Made by a program: the position numbers and the translations under genes | Shown: positions 1-5,689 of the stretch, in pieces | How the letters are laid out: the number at the start of each line of letters is the position of its first letter | Position numbering within the stretch: the stretch's first letter is position 1 | The notes under the pieces: model-generated | What the model was told of the DNA's origin: nothing | The model's database searches: none | Seen by the model: the letters and a program-made list of their open reading frames with translations, nothing else | DNA from: CAJQQY01 sp964352225 | Lineage (GTDB): Bacteria; Bacteroidota; Bacteroidia; Chitinophagales; Saprospiraceae | Assembly (NCBI GenBank): GCA_964352225.1 | Contig: CAYGRM010000379.1 | Span: forward strand, 1 to 6,490 | DNA: 6,490 nt | Reading direction: 5' to 3'

Positions 1-714
1 CGACAAGCAAAGTTAGTTTCTAATAATATTGGTTTTTATTTTTCTAAAAAAAAGTTTTACGAAGAGACCGAGGATCATCTCGATAAGCAACCTCAAATCA
101 ATCATTCAGAAATAATAAATCAAGAAAATCTTGAATGGGTAAAAATTGAAGGTAGTTTTATTCCTGACCAACCGCTTATTTATTTAACTATTGGAAATTT
201 TTATAACAATGAAAATACAAGTGTAAAACCCTTTAAAAAATACCGTGGGCCAGCTTGGACTCCTCCCTATGCCCATTACTTAATTGATGATGTCAGAGTC
301 TGGCAAGCAGGAGATGAACCTGAGGAAAATCCTGTTTTTGAAATTTCAACCATTGAAAAAAACCAACCAGTCATTTTAAAAAATATCTTTTTTGATTTTG
401 ATCAAGCTACATTAAAATCTACGTCTTTTGAAGAGCTAAATCACCTATTAGATTTTTTACAAAAAAACATTAACATCAAAATTGCGATCCACGGACATAC
501 CGATAATCACGGAAACGATACTTATAATATGGAACTTTCGACCTCCCGTGCACATACTGTTATGGATTTTTTAATAAAAAATGGTATTGAAGAACATCGT
601 TTGGAATTTAAAGGTTGGGGAGAAAGTAAGCCCATAAAATCTAATGGTACAGAAGAAGGCAGGGAACAAAATAGACGAGTAGAATTTTTGATTTTGGAAA
701 AAGAAAAGGATTAG
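1..714 (+). CDS. OmpA-family outer-membrane protein, 3' part (5' end outside window)
   Basis: The frame is open from base 1 to the TAG at 712-714, giving 237 C-terminal residues; the start lies upstream. Residues of the fragment about 44-101 (from LEWVKIEG through YLTIGNF to IDDVRVW) resemble the jelly-roll, carbohydrate-binding-like segment that often precedes OmpA domains in Bacteroidota. Residues about 125-237 form an OmpA C-terminal peptidoglycan-binding domain: FFDFD at 130-134, GHTD at 165-168, then LSTSRA, GWGES and GREQNRRVEF. The two residues that in the family contact the diaminopimelate of peptidoglycan are present with the usual 15-residue spacing (Asp168, Arg183). The protein is expected to sit in the outer membrane or periplasm and tether it to the cell wall; that location is inferred from the family, because the signal peptide is not in view. 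It converges on the thioredoxin-like gene and shares its terminator. Family assignment is firm; the specific role is unknown. Confidence 0.93.
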   Translation, partial: RQAKLVSNNIGFYFSKKKFYEETEDHLDKQPQINHSEIINQENLEWVKIEGSFIPDQPLIYLTIGNFYNNENTSVKPFKKYRGPAWTPPYAHYLIDDVRVWQAGDEPEENPVFEISTIEKNQPVILKNIFFDFDQATLKSTSFEELNHLLDFLQKNINIKIAIHGHTDNHGNDTYNMELSTSRAHTVMDFLIKNGIEEHRLEFKGWGESKPIKSNGTEEGREQNRRVEFLILEKEKD

Positions 715-718
715 CATA

Positions 719-766
719 ATCATCGAATTCAAAATTAACTATTAAGTTATTTTTGAATTCGATGAT
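719..766. terminator. Bidirectional hairpin terminator between convergent genes
   Basis: Arms 719-734 and 751-766 are perfect 16-bp reverse complements (ATCATCGAATTCAAAA and its mate). After one T:T mismatch the stem continues for 5 bp (736-740 with 745-749), closed by a 4-base ATTA loop. T-rich sequence follows on the + strand (769-777), and a T/C-rich stretch follows on the - strand inside the OmpA 3' end. It lies 4 bases after the OmpA stop and 10 bases from the stop of the opposing gene, so it probably ends both transcripts. Confidence 0.8.
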
Positions 767-776
767 CATTTTAATT

Positions 777-1388
777 TCACAGGATGCCTATTATTTCCTC
801 TTGGATAGCTTTGGTTTTATCCTTAGCATACCATAATTGCGAGTTCTTTTTTGCCTCATCCCAGATTTCTTTGCTTCCCTCTGGATTTGAAATAGCTTGA
901 GATTTTGCCTCCATAACCATTTTTTGAACTTCGACAGGACGCGGGCCCCAACTATTAAATACTTCCAAAGTCTCCGTATCCAGCACAATCAAAATTGGAA
1001 TAGATCGCGCTCCATCAGTTAAAAATTGATCCATCACTTCTGGATTTTCATCTCGAAGAATCATTTTCAAATCAATGTTTTCATTTTCTTCCGCTAATTT
1101 ATTGAGCACAGGAATAACTTGAGCCGCATCACCACACCATGCTTCCGTAATCACTAACCAAGTGATTTTCCGACTTTCATTTTTTATTTGAGCTAAGGAG
1201 TTTTCAGTCAACCGAGTGGTTTTATCCAATCTATTCATCCTGAAAATATTCAACTTTGTATAGTTCAACATGGCATCGCTATGATTATCCCCAGTTGTTT
1301 TCCCTGCCGCAAAAAGTTCCTCAATTATAGTTCGGTATTCATCATAAGTCCATGCTTTATTGATGATTTCTCTAGTTATCTTTTTCAT
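777..1388 (-). CDS. Thioredoxin-family protein with a single-cysteine WCGDA motif
   Basis: This 203-residue protein has no signal peptide or membrane segment, so it is probably cytoplasmic. It looks like the Thioredoxin_9 family: an alpha-helical N-terminal region (about 1-70), then a thioredoxin-like core with beta-strand KITWLVITEAW, the active-site motif AWCGDAA (residues 83-89) and the conserved cis-proline in SIP (Pro131). Cys85 is the only cysteine in the whole protein; the second cysteine of the usual CxxC is replaced by alanine, so it cannot make the normal intramolecular disulfide. It may work as a monothiol, through mixed disulfides, or have a non-redox role; the substrate is unknown. 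The ATG at 1386-1388 is preceded by an A/T-rich leader without a Shine-Dalgarno, normal for Bacteroidota. It is divergent from the propeller gene and ends at the terminator shared with ompA. Confidence 0.88.
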   Translation of the reverse strand: MKKITREIINKAWTYDEYRTIIEELFAAGKTTGDNHSDAMLNYTKLNIFRMNRLDKTTRLTENSLAQIKNESRKITWLVITEAWCGDAAQVIPVLNKLAEENENIDLKMILRDENPEVMDQFLTDGARSIPILIVLDTETLEVFNSWGPRPVEVQKMVMEAKSQAISNPEGSKEIWDEAKKNSQLWYAKDKTKAIQEEIIGIL

Positions 1389-1461
1389 TAATTTCTATTA
1401 AATTTTTAAATATTAATTTTCCTAACAACTTAAAATACTCAAGGTTTAAAGAATGAAAACA

Positions 1462-1483
1462 ACTTGTCCTGTGAATGACAAGT
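1462..1483. repeat. Small inverted repeat (ACTTGTC / GACAAGT)
   Basis: ACTTGTC at 1462-1468 is an exact reverse complement of GACAAGT at 1477-1483, separated by 8 bases. It sits about 75 bp upstream of the thioredoxin-like start, so it would lie in that gene's leader if transcription begins near 1510, or it could be an operator. Function is not established. Confidence 0.4.
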
Positions 1484-1515
1484 ATATAATCCAACCTTTT
1501 TTTTGAAAAATCACG

Positions 1516-1523
1516 CAAAAATA
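1516..1523 (-). promoter_or_regulatory. Candidate -7 element for the thioredoxin-like gene
   Basis: On the minus strand this reads TATTTTTG, fitting the Bacteroidota -7 consensus TAnnTTTG. The nearest minus-strand TTTG upstream (1550-1553) is 26 bp away, longer than the usual 17-23 bp. The implied leader of about 120 nt is long. In such AT-rich DNA a chance match is quite possible. Confidence 0.2.
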
Positions 1524-1553
1524 GGTTTTATCACCTGGAATTTACTTTTCAAA

Positions 1554-1570
1554 GACAAAAGTCATTTGTC
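1554..1570. repeat. Small inverted repeat (GACAAA / TTTGTC)
   Basis: GACAAA at 1554-1559 and TTTGTC at 1565-1570 are exact reverse complements around a 5-base spacer. The site lies upstream of both divergent genes and shares the GACAA/TTGTC core with the repeat at 1462-1483, in opposite arm order. It could be a regulator site; no function can be shown. Confidence 0.35.
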
Positions 1571-1611
1571 GCCTAATATCCAGTATAAAACAACTCAAGT
1601 TTTTTCAGTAT

Positions 1612-1632
1612 TTTGTGAATGTATTAATTTTG
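1612..1632 (+). promoter_or_regulatory. Candidate promoter of the T9SS propeller gene
   Basis: TAATTTTG at 1625-1632 matches the Bacteroidota -7 consensus TAnnTTTG exactly. It would place the transcript start near 1637-1640 and give a leader of about 25 nt before the ATG at 1662. A TTTG lies 9 bp upstream (1612-1615), which is too close to be a normal -33 element. At the expected -33 position (about 1600-1605) there is only a T run. Confidence 0.45.
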
Positions 1633-1661
1633 GTAAAATTTAAAATCTAAAACCTTAACCT

Positions 1662-3671
1662 ATGAAAAAAGTTTCAACCCATAAAACCATACTCTCATTT
1701 TTGTTTTTGCTGGCATTTAGTTTTTGTACTAAAACTGCTACGGCACAAACATTGGAAGAGATTCCAAATCCGCCTGACTACAGCTTGAGTTGGTTTTCGG
1801 GGGGACAAGATGGGGATTTATTTTTTGAGTATTATGACCCTAATTTTTATACTGGTTTATTCCATTATGATGGAATGGATTTGAATGAAATTCCATTTGC
1901 AGGTGATTTGAACTTTCCTTTCTATTCTCATGCTTATAATGGTAATTTCTATTTTACGGCATACGATGCGAATTTTTTCCAAATGCTCATCGAATATGAT
2001 GGCGATGCGACAGCGGTAGAATTTGCCATTCCTGCAGGACTTCAATATGGTGGATATATTGGTGAGTACAATTCAAAAATGTACCTGTTTCTGTACGATA
2101 CAAATTTCAACACTTTATTATATGAGTACGATGGTACAAATCTTACAGAAGTAACTGGCCCAGCAGGTTTGACTTTTCAAAACTATATCACCATTTTTAA
2201 TGATGTGATGTATCTCAGCTTTTATGACGCTAATTTTAATAGCCAAATTGTAGCTTTTGATGGAACAACATTTACTCCTATGGCAGGGCCAACAGGACTC
2301 CAATACAATTTCTTTATTGGAGAAACAGATGACTACATGTATTTGTCATTTTATGAAAATCTTAATTTTACTGCCACCCTATTTTTGTTTGATGGAAATA
2401 ATTTCATCGAAGTTACAAATCCAACTGGGGAACAATTTTCATGGGTGATACTTCTGGATACTGATAAATCTTATGTGAATTACTATGATATTAATTTTAA
2501 TACGGTTGTATATGAATTAGTAGGATCTACCCTTACTTTATTACCTATTCCAGCAGGATTTCAATTTCCTTTTTATGTGAATAGATTTGATGGTCGAGAT
2601 TTCTTTGGTATGTATGATTTTAATTTCAATCAGTTTCTATATGGATATGATGGGACTGAATTTGTGGAAGTGGATGGCCCAACAGGTTGGAATTTTTCAC
2701 AATATGCCGATACCATTGGTGGCAAAGCGTATTATGTTTACTATGATATCAATTTCAACAATCATTTGATGGAAATGGAAGCTGGAAGCAATAGTGTATT
2801 GGAAATAGCTGGTCCTGCTAACTTTACCTACAGTAATTTTGCCGCAGCTGTAAATGATAAATTATTCCTAGGCTATAACGATGTAAGTTTCAATCAAACC
2901 CTTTTTATTTTTGATGGAACAGAATTTACGGAAGTAGAAAATCCATTGGGAAAGGTGTATAGTTTTGTGATGACCGAAGATCAAGGTTATTTATACTTAA
3001 GATATAATGACCTTAGTTTTTACCAAGGCACTTTGTACAAATTACGTCCAAACTCTATCCCTACTTCAGCTGATAATTCAGTCACGACTTTTATCAATAT
3101 TCCTTACTTCTTTAAGCAAAGTGATTTCTCTTTTGCTGATACAGATGGAAGTGATACCTTAAGTTCTATCATGATTACAGAAGTAGAAACGGTTGGAAAC
3201 TTATTCCTCAACGGAGCCCACGTTTATGTTGGAGATATTATTCCGACGGAAGAATTATCAGATTTGGTATTCTTCCCAAATACTGATGATGAGGATTTAA
3301 ATTATGATTTTTTCAAATTCAGAGTATCGGATGGAGATGATTTTAGTGATGAAGAATATACGATGACGATCAATGTTGTTGATCCTGCAACTTCTACTGA
3401 CGATCATTTCTTGAGTGCCAATATATTGTTATATCCTATTCCTGCAAATGAATTTACAACACTTCAGGTCAAGGCTAATCAAGCCATCGAAAAATTAGAT
3501 ATAAGAATTATCTCGATGAATGGACAAGTTGTGTTGCAACAATCATTCAATCAAGTTGGAGAGGAATTTCAATATCAATTTGATTTGAACAACTTGGCAA
3601 ATGGTCAATATATTTTGCATGGAGTTTCTCCAAATGGAATTATTGCAAAGCCAATTTCTGTAAAAAGATAA
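1662..3671 (+). CDS. Secreted T9SS substrate: ten-repeat beta-propeller-like, cadherin-like domain, type A sorting domain
   Basis: The 669-residue protein opens with a Sec signal peptide (Lys-rich start, hydrophobic 10-21, cleavage near ATAQ at 26-29). Residues 31-463 hold ten repeats of about 43 aa, described in the separate repeat entry; they resemble a diverged form of the ELWxxDGT-type propeller repeats common in secreted bacterial proteins. Residues about 466-575 look like a cadherin-like domain (FADTDGSDTLSSI, LNGAHVYVGD, FFKFRVSDGDD), with acidic residues suited to calcium binding. Residues about 583-669 form a T9SS type A sorting domain (LLYPIPAN, ISMNGQVV, LNNLANGQYIL, C-terminal PISVKR), which directs export through the T9SS pore with removal of this domain. 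The only cysteine is in the signal peptide; the mature chain is rich in Tyr, Phe, Asp and Asn. Cell-surface or secreted binding is inferred; the ligand is unknown. The gene appears monocistronic. Confidence 0.92.
   Translation: MKKVSTHKTILSFLFLLAFSFCTKTATAQTLEEIPNPPDYSLSWFSGGQDGDLFFEYYDPNFYTGLFHYDGMDLNEIPFAGDLNFPFYSHAYNGNFYFTAYDANFFQMLIEYDGDATAVEFAIPAGLQYGGYIGEYNSKMYLFLYDTNFNTLLYEYDGTNLTEVTGPAGLTFQNYITIFNDVMYLSFYDANFNSQIVAFDGTTFTPMAGPTGLQYNFFIGETDDYMYLSFYENLNFTATLFLFDGNNFIEVTNPTGEQFSWVILLDTDKSYVNYYDINFNTVVYELVGSTLTLLPIPAGFQFPFYVNRFDGRDFFGMYDFNFNQFLYGYDGTEFVEVDGPTGWNFSQYADTIGGKAYYVYYDINFNNHLMEMEAGSNSVLEIAGPANFTYSNFAAAVNDKLFLGYNDVSFNQTLFIFDGTEFTEVENPLGKVYSFVMTEDQGYLYLRYNDLSFYQGTLYKLRPNSIPTSADNSVTTFINIPYFFKQSDFSFADTDGSDTLSSIMITEVETVGNLFLNGAHVYVGDIIPTEELSDLVFFPNTDDEDLNYDFFKFRVSDGDDFSDEEYTMTINVVDPATSTDDHFLSANILLYPIPANEFTTLQVKANQAIEKLDIRIISMNGQVVLQQSFNQVGEEFQYQFDLNNLANGQYILHGVSPNGIIAKPISVKR
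1752..3050 (+). repeat. Ten tandem ~43-residue propeller-type repeats within the T9SS substrate
   Basis: Each unit has an A half, aromatic-YDxNFNxxLxxYDG, and a B half, xEVxxPxGxxFxxY-(N)xxxY. The conserved Asp (Glu in the fifth) of the YDxNF motif falls at residues 59, 102, 146, 189, 232, 276, 319, 362, 407 and 450, so spacing is 43-45 residues. The array begins with an isolated B half (EIPNPPDYSLSWF, about 33-45) and ends with an isolated A half (LRYNDLSFYQGTLY, 446-459). Together these complete one unit, the circular permutation typical of propeller closure. The last two A halves have ND instead of YD. Units are diverged at DNA level, so this is an old protein repeat, not a recent expansion. 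Confidence 0.85.
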
Positions 3672-3696
3672 ATTGTAATTGTTTTAAAATTTGACA

Positions 3697-3734
3697 AAAA
3701 AAAGCTGAGTAAATTTAATTACTCAGCTTTTTTT
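3697..3734. terminator. Bidirectional hairpin terminator
   Basis: GCTGAGTAA (3704-3712) pairs perfectly with TTACTCAGC (3719-3727) around a 6-base loop. The stem is flanked by an A run on the left (3696-3703) and a T run on the right (3728-3734), so each strand has a stem followed by a U tract. It lies 25 bases after the propeller gene stop and 19 bases from the stop of the opposing FKBP gene, an ideal position to end both. Confidence 0.9.
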
Positions 3735-3753
3735 ATTCTGATGATTTCAAATC

Positions 3754-4470
3754 TTACTCCGCAAGTCCTAAATATTCAATTTCAAAAATCAAAGCAGAAT
3801 TTCCAGGAATACGATCACCGCTTCCACGAGGTCCGTAAGCTAAATTCGATGGAATATAAAATTCATATTTTGAACCTGGCTTCATTAATTGAACTCCTTC
3901 AGTCCAACCTGGAATCACTTGATTCAAGAAAAATTCAGCTGGTTTACCTGTCTTAATAGAAGTATCGAATACAGTTCCATCCAATAATTTTCCAGTATAA
4001 ATTACTCTAACTTTATCCGTAGCAGCAGGAGTAGCTCCTGATCCTGCTTCGATAACTTTGTATTGCAATCCACTTTCTGTAGTTTGAATTCCTTCTTTTG
4101 TTTTATTATCAGCTAACCATGCTTGTCCTGCTGCTAAATTTTCTTGTGCTTCACTCATCTGTTTCTCTTGCATCGCAGCTTGAGCCATTTGACCAAATGC
4201 TTGCATTACTGCCTCAGCCTCTTCTTTAGTCAATTTAGGATTACCAGCAACGGCATCTTTAACTCCGTTGGTAAAAAGGTCTAAGTTGATTTCATTTTCA
4301 GCACCAAGGTCAGTTTTAATCTGATTTAAATTCTCAGCAATCATGGTACCGTATGCATAAGAAGTAGAATCTTTTTGATTTGTCATAGGTAAATTTGCTC
4401 CACCTCCAGTTGTTCCTCCGCAAGCTGCTAAAAGTAAAGCCATCGGAATAAAATATAATAATTTCTTCAT
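3754..4470 (-). CDS. FKBP-type peptidyl-prolyl cis-trans isomerase, lipoprotein
   Basis: This 238-residue protein begins with a lipoprotein signal (MKKLLYFIPMALLLAAC; lipobox LAAC, lipidated Cys17). Residues about 29-130 are a helical FKBP N-terminal dimerisation-type region (SYAYGTMIAENL, then a long Ala/Gln/Glu-rich helix). Residues about 135-238 are the catalytic FKBP domain, with the drug/proline-pocket residues present: Tyr158, Phe168-Asp169, Val185-Ile186, Trp189, Tyr212 in LAYG, and Phe229 in LIFEIEYL. It should catalyse proline isomerisation and assist folding of exported proteins, like FkpA/FklB/Mip proteins. The linker after Cys17 (GGTTGGG) has no acidic surface-export signal, so a periplasm-facing anchor is likely. 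An upstream in-frame ATG at 4531-4533 would add 21 residues before this signal and would begin upstream of the likely promoter -7 element, so 4470 is preferred. Confidence 0.93.
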   Translation of the reverse strand: MKKLLYFIPMALLLAACGGTTGGGANLPMTNQKDSTSYAYGTMIAENLNQIKTDLGAENEINLDLFTNGVKDAVAGNPKLTKEEAEAVMQAFGQMAQAAMQEKQMSEAQENLAAGQAWLADNKTKEGIQTTESGLQYKVIEAGSGATPAATDKVRVIYTGKLLDGTVFDTSIKTGKPAEFFLNQVIPGWTEGVQLMKPGSKYEFYIPSNLAYGPRGSGDRIPGNSALIFEIEYLGLAE

Positions 4471-4517
4471 TTTTAATTTATAATATGTGATTAATAATTT
4501 TATCGGGCGCGAAATTA

Positions 4518-4538
4518 CAAAATTATTATTCATTCAAA
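4518..4538 (-). promoter_or_regulatory. Candidate promoter of the FKBP lipoprotein gene
   Basis: On the minus strand, 4525 down to 4518 reads TAATTTTG, an exact TAnnTTTG match. Transcription would start near 4510-4512, giving a leader of about 40 nt before the ATG at 4470. As at the propeller promoter, a TTTG lies 9 bp upstream (4538-4535) and no clear TTTG is seen at normal -33 spacing. Just downstream is a short GC-rich patch (4504-4511) that stands out in this AT-rich region. Confidence 0.45.
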
Positions 4539-4606
4539 AGAAATAATTGCTAAGTTGTGGGTGTGGGATCCTCTATCTTTACTAGAGTAATCTAAAATTC
4601 AATGGT

Positions 4607-4643
4607 TTTGTCAGTTTGGCTACTTAGTTAAATAGTTTTTTTG
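4607..4643 (+). promoter_or_regulatory. Weak candidate promoter of the cyclase-like operon
   Basis: TTTG at 4607-4610 is followed after 22 bp by TAGTTTTTTTG (4633-4643), a near match to the -7 element TAnnTTTG but with extra Ts. The implied start near 4645-4650 would leave a leader of about 50 nt that begins almost exactly at the inverted repeat 4648-4692. Assignment is tentative. Confidence 0.28.
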
Positions 4644-4647
4644 AGCA

Positions 4648-4692
4648 TTGAGTTAATAAACATTTTCTTAAGTTGCGTGCTGCTTAACTCAA
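4648..4692 (+). repeat. Perfect 9-bp inverted repeat in the leader of the cyclase-like gene
   Basis: TTGAGTTAA (4648-4656) and TTAACTCAA (4684-4692) are exact reverse complements separated by 27 bases; the right arm ends 9 bases before the ATG at 4702. A competing smaller stem, TTAAG (4669-4673) with CTTAA (4683-4687), uses part of the right arm, so the two structures exclude each other. It may be an operator or a leader RNA element near the ribosome site; low GC makes the RNA stem weak. Confidence 0.45.
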
Positions 4693-4701
4693 CTTCTACC
4701 T

Positions 4702-5673
4702 ATGATAAAAAATAAACTCCAAGCTCTTTTTAACCCTGAACAATATCATGGTTGGGGAAAATCTAAAAAATACTTTGAAGGTTGGTATTACAAAATTATT
4801 AATGCTGATGAATCAAAAGCATTTGCTTTTATTCCAGGTATTGCGATGGATGAAAATGGAGTAAAACAAGCTTTTGTGCAAGTGTTAAATGGGAAAAAAT
4901 TAACGGCCGAATATCATAAATTTGATGCCAATCAATTCATTCCAGCGGAGGGGAAATTTGAAATAAAATTAGCTGACAACTTTTTTTCAACAAAAAAAAT
5001 CAAACTAAATTTGTCCTCAGTTGAAGGCGAGTTGACTTTTGCTGATCAGGTTCCTTGGTCGAATTCTTGGTTCTCCCCGGGCATTATGGGCCCGTTTTCA
5101 TTTGTTCCATTTATGCAATGTTATCATGGAATCTTAAGTATGGATCATTCGATTCATGGAACTTTAAGAATCAAAGGCGAGGAAATTGATTTCTCCAATG
5201 GAAGAGGTTACATGGAAAAAGATTGGGGACGTTCTTTTCCAAGTGGTTATATTTGGATGCAAACCAATCATTTTTCTCAACCGGGAATTTCCCTAAAAGC
5301 TTCCGTAGCCAAAATTCCATGGTTAACTAGTTCTTTTGTTGGATTCATCGGAGGAGTTTGGTTACACGATAGATTAATTGAATTTACCACTTATAACTTT
5401 ACTCGATTGCGAAAATCCTATGCTGATGAAAAGAAAGTAGAACTGGTGTTGGAGAATCGAAAACATCGATTAGAAATATTTGCACATCGAGAAGCAGTTA
5501 CTTCGTTGGCCTCTCCTATTTTAGGATTTATGGATGGAAGAATTGAGGAGAGTATGACTGCCCAAATTGAAGTAAAATTATTTGATAAAAAAAATAAGCA
5601 GATCTTATTGGAGGATACGGGACGGAACGCAGGATTGGAGGTGGCAGGGAAAGTAAGTGAAATTTTAGTATAA
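4702..5673 (+). CDS. Tocopherol-cyclase-like family protein
   Basis: The 323-residue protein carries the signature motifs of the tocopherol cyclase (VTE1/Slr1737) family: YFEGWYYK at 24-31, PGIMGPFSF at 126-134, MQCYHG at 138-143, GRGYMEKDWGRSFP at 167-180 and IWMQTNHF at 184-191. In plants and cyanobacteria this family closes the chromanol ring of vitamin E from prenylquinol precursors; the fold is lipocalin-like. Homologues in non-photosynthetic bacteria are of unverified function, so the substrate here, perhaps another prenylquinol or lipid, is unknown. Length is slightly under the cyanobacterial enzymes (about 360). No signal peptide or membrane segment is seen. The ATG at 4702 is the first in frame and directly precedes the conserved N-terminal region. 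It is followed after 16 bases by the FISUMP lipoprotein gene and is probably co-transcribed with it. No other tocopherol-pathway gene is in the window. Confidence 0.87.
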   Translation: MIKNKLQALFNPEQYHGWGKSKKYFEGWYYKIINADESKAFAFIPGIAMDENGVKQAFVQVLNGKKLTAEYHKFDANQFIPAEGKFEIKLADNFFSTKKIKLNLSSVEGELTFADQVPWSNSWFSPGIMGPFSFVPFMQCYHGILSMDHSIHGTLRIKGEEIDFSNGRGYMEKDWGRSFPSGYIWMQTNHFSQPGISLKASVAKIPWLTSSFVGFIGGVWLHDRLIEFTTYNFTRLRKSYADEKKVELVLENRKHRLEIFAHREAVTSLASPILGFMDGRIEESMTAQIEVKLFDKKNKQILLEDTGRNAGLEVAGKVSEILV

Positions 5674-5689
5674 ATTTAAAATTGTAAAA

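Noticed and set aside
791..988. 65-codon minus-strand reading frame inside the thioredoxin-like gene
   Set aside because: It is an alternative frame of a well-supported gene and its Lys/Arg/Trp-rich translation has no family features.
1719..1730. Possible lipobox at Cys22 of the propeller protein (SFC)
   Set aside because: Phe directly before the Cys does not fit a lipobox, and a standard signal peptidase I site follows at ATAQ; T9SS type A substrates are normally not lipoproteins.
1857..2769. Several 60-63-codon frames overlapping the repeat region on both strands
   Set aside because: They overlap the 669-aa secreted protein, whose domains and repeat periodicity prove its frame; the overlapping translations show no family signal.
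1752..3050. Recent tandem duplication in the repeat-rich gene
   Set aside because: Units are alike at protein level but strongly diverged in DNA, with no long identical blocks.
3741..3956. 71-codon plus-strand reading frame
   Set aside because: It lies almost wholly antisense to the 3' end of the clearly coding FKBP gene, has no recognisable protein motif and starts within the terminator-proximal gap.
4471..4533. 21-residue N-terminal extension of the FKBP protein
   Set aside because: It would place 21 residues before a textbook lipoprotein signal and would start upstream of the likely -7 element at 4518-4525.
4571..4587. CTCTA/TAGAG inverted repeat in the divergent region
   Set aside because: Only 5 bp with a 7-base loop; expected by chance in a region of this length.
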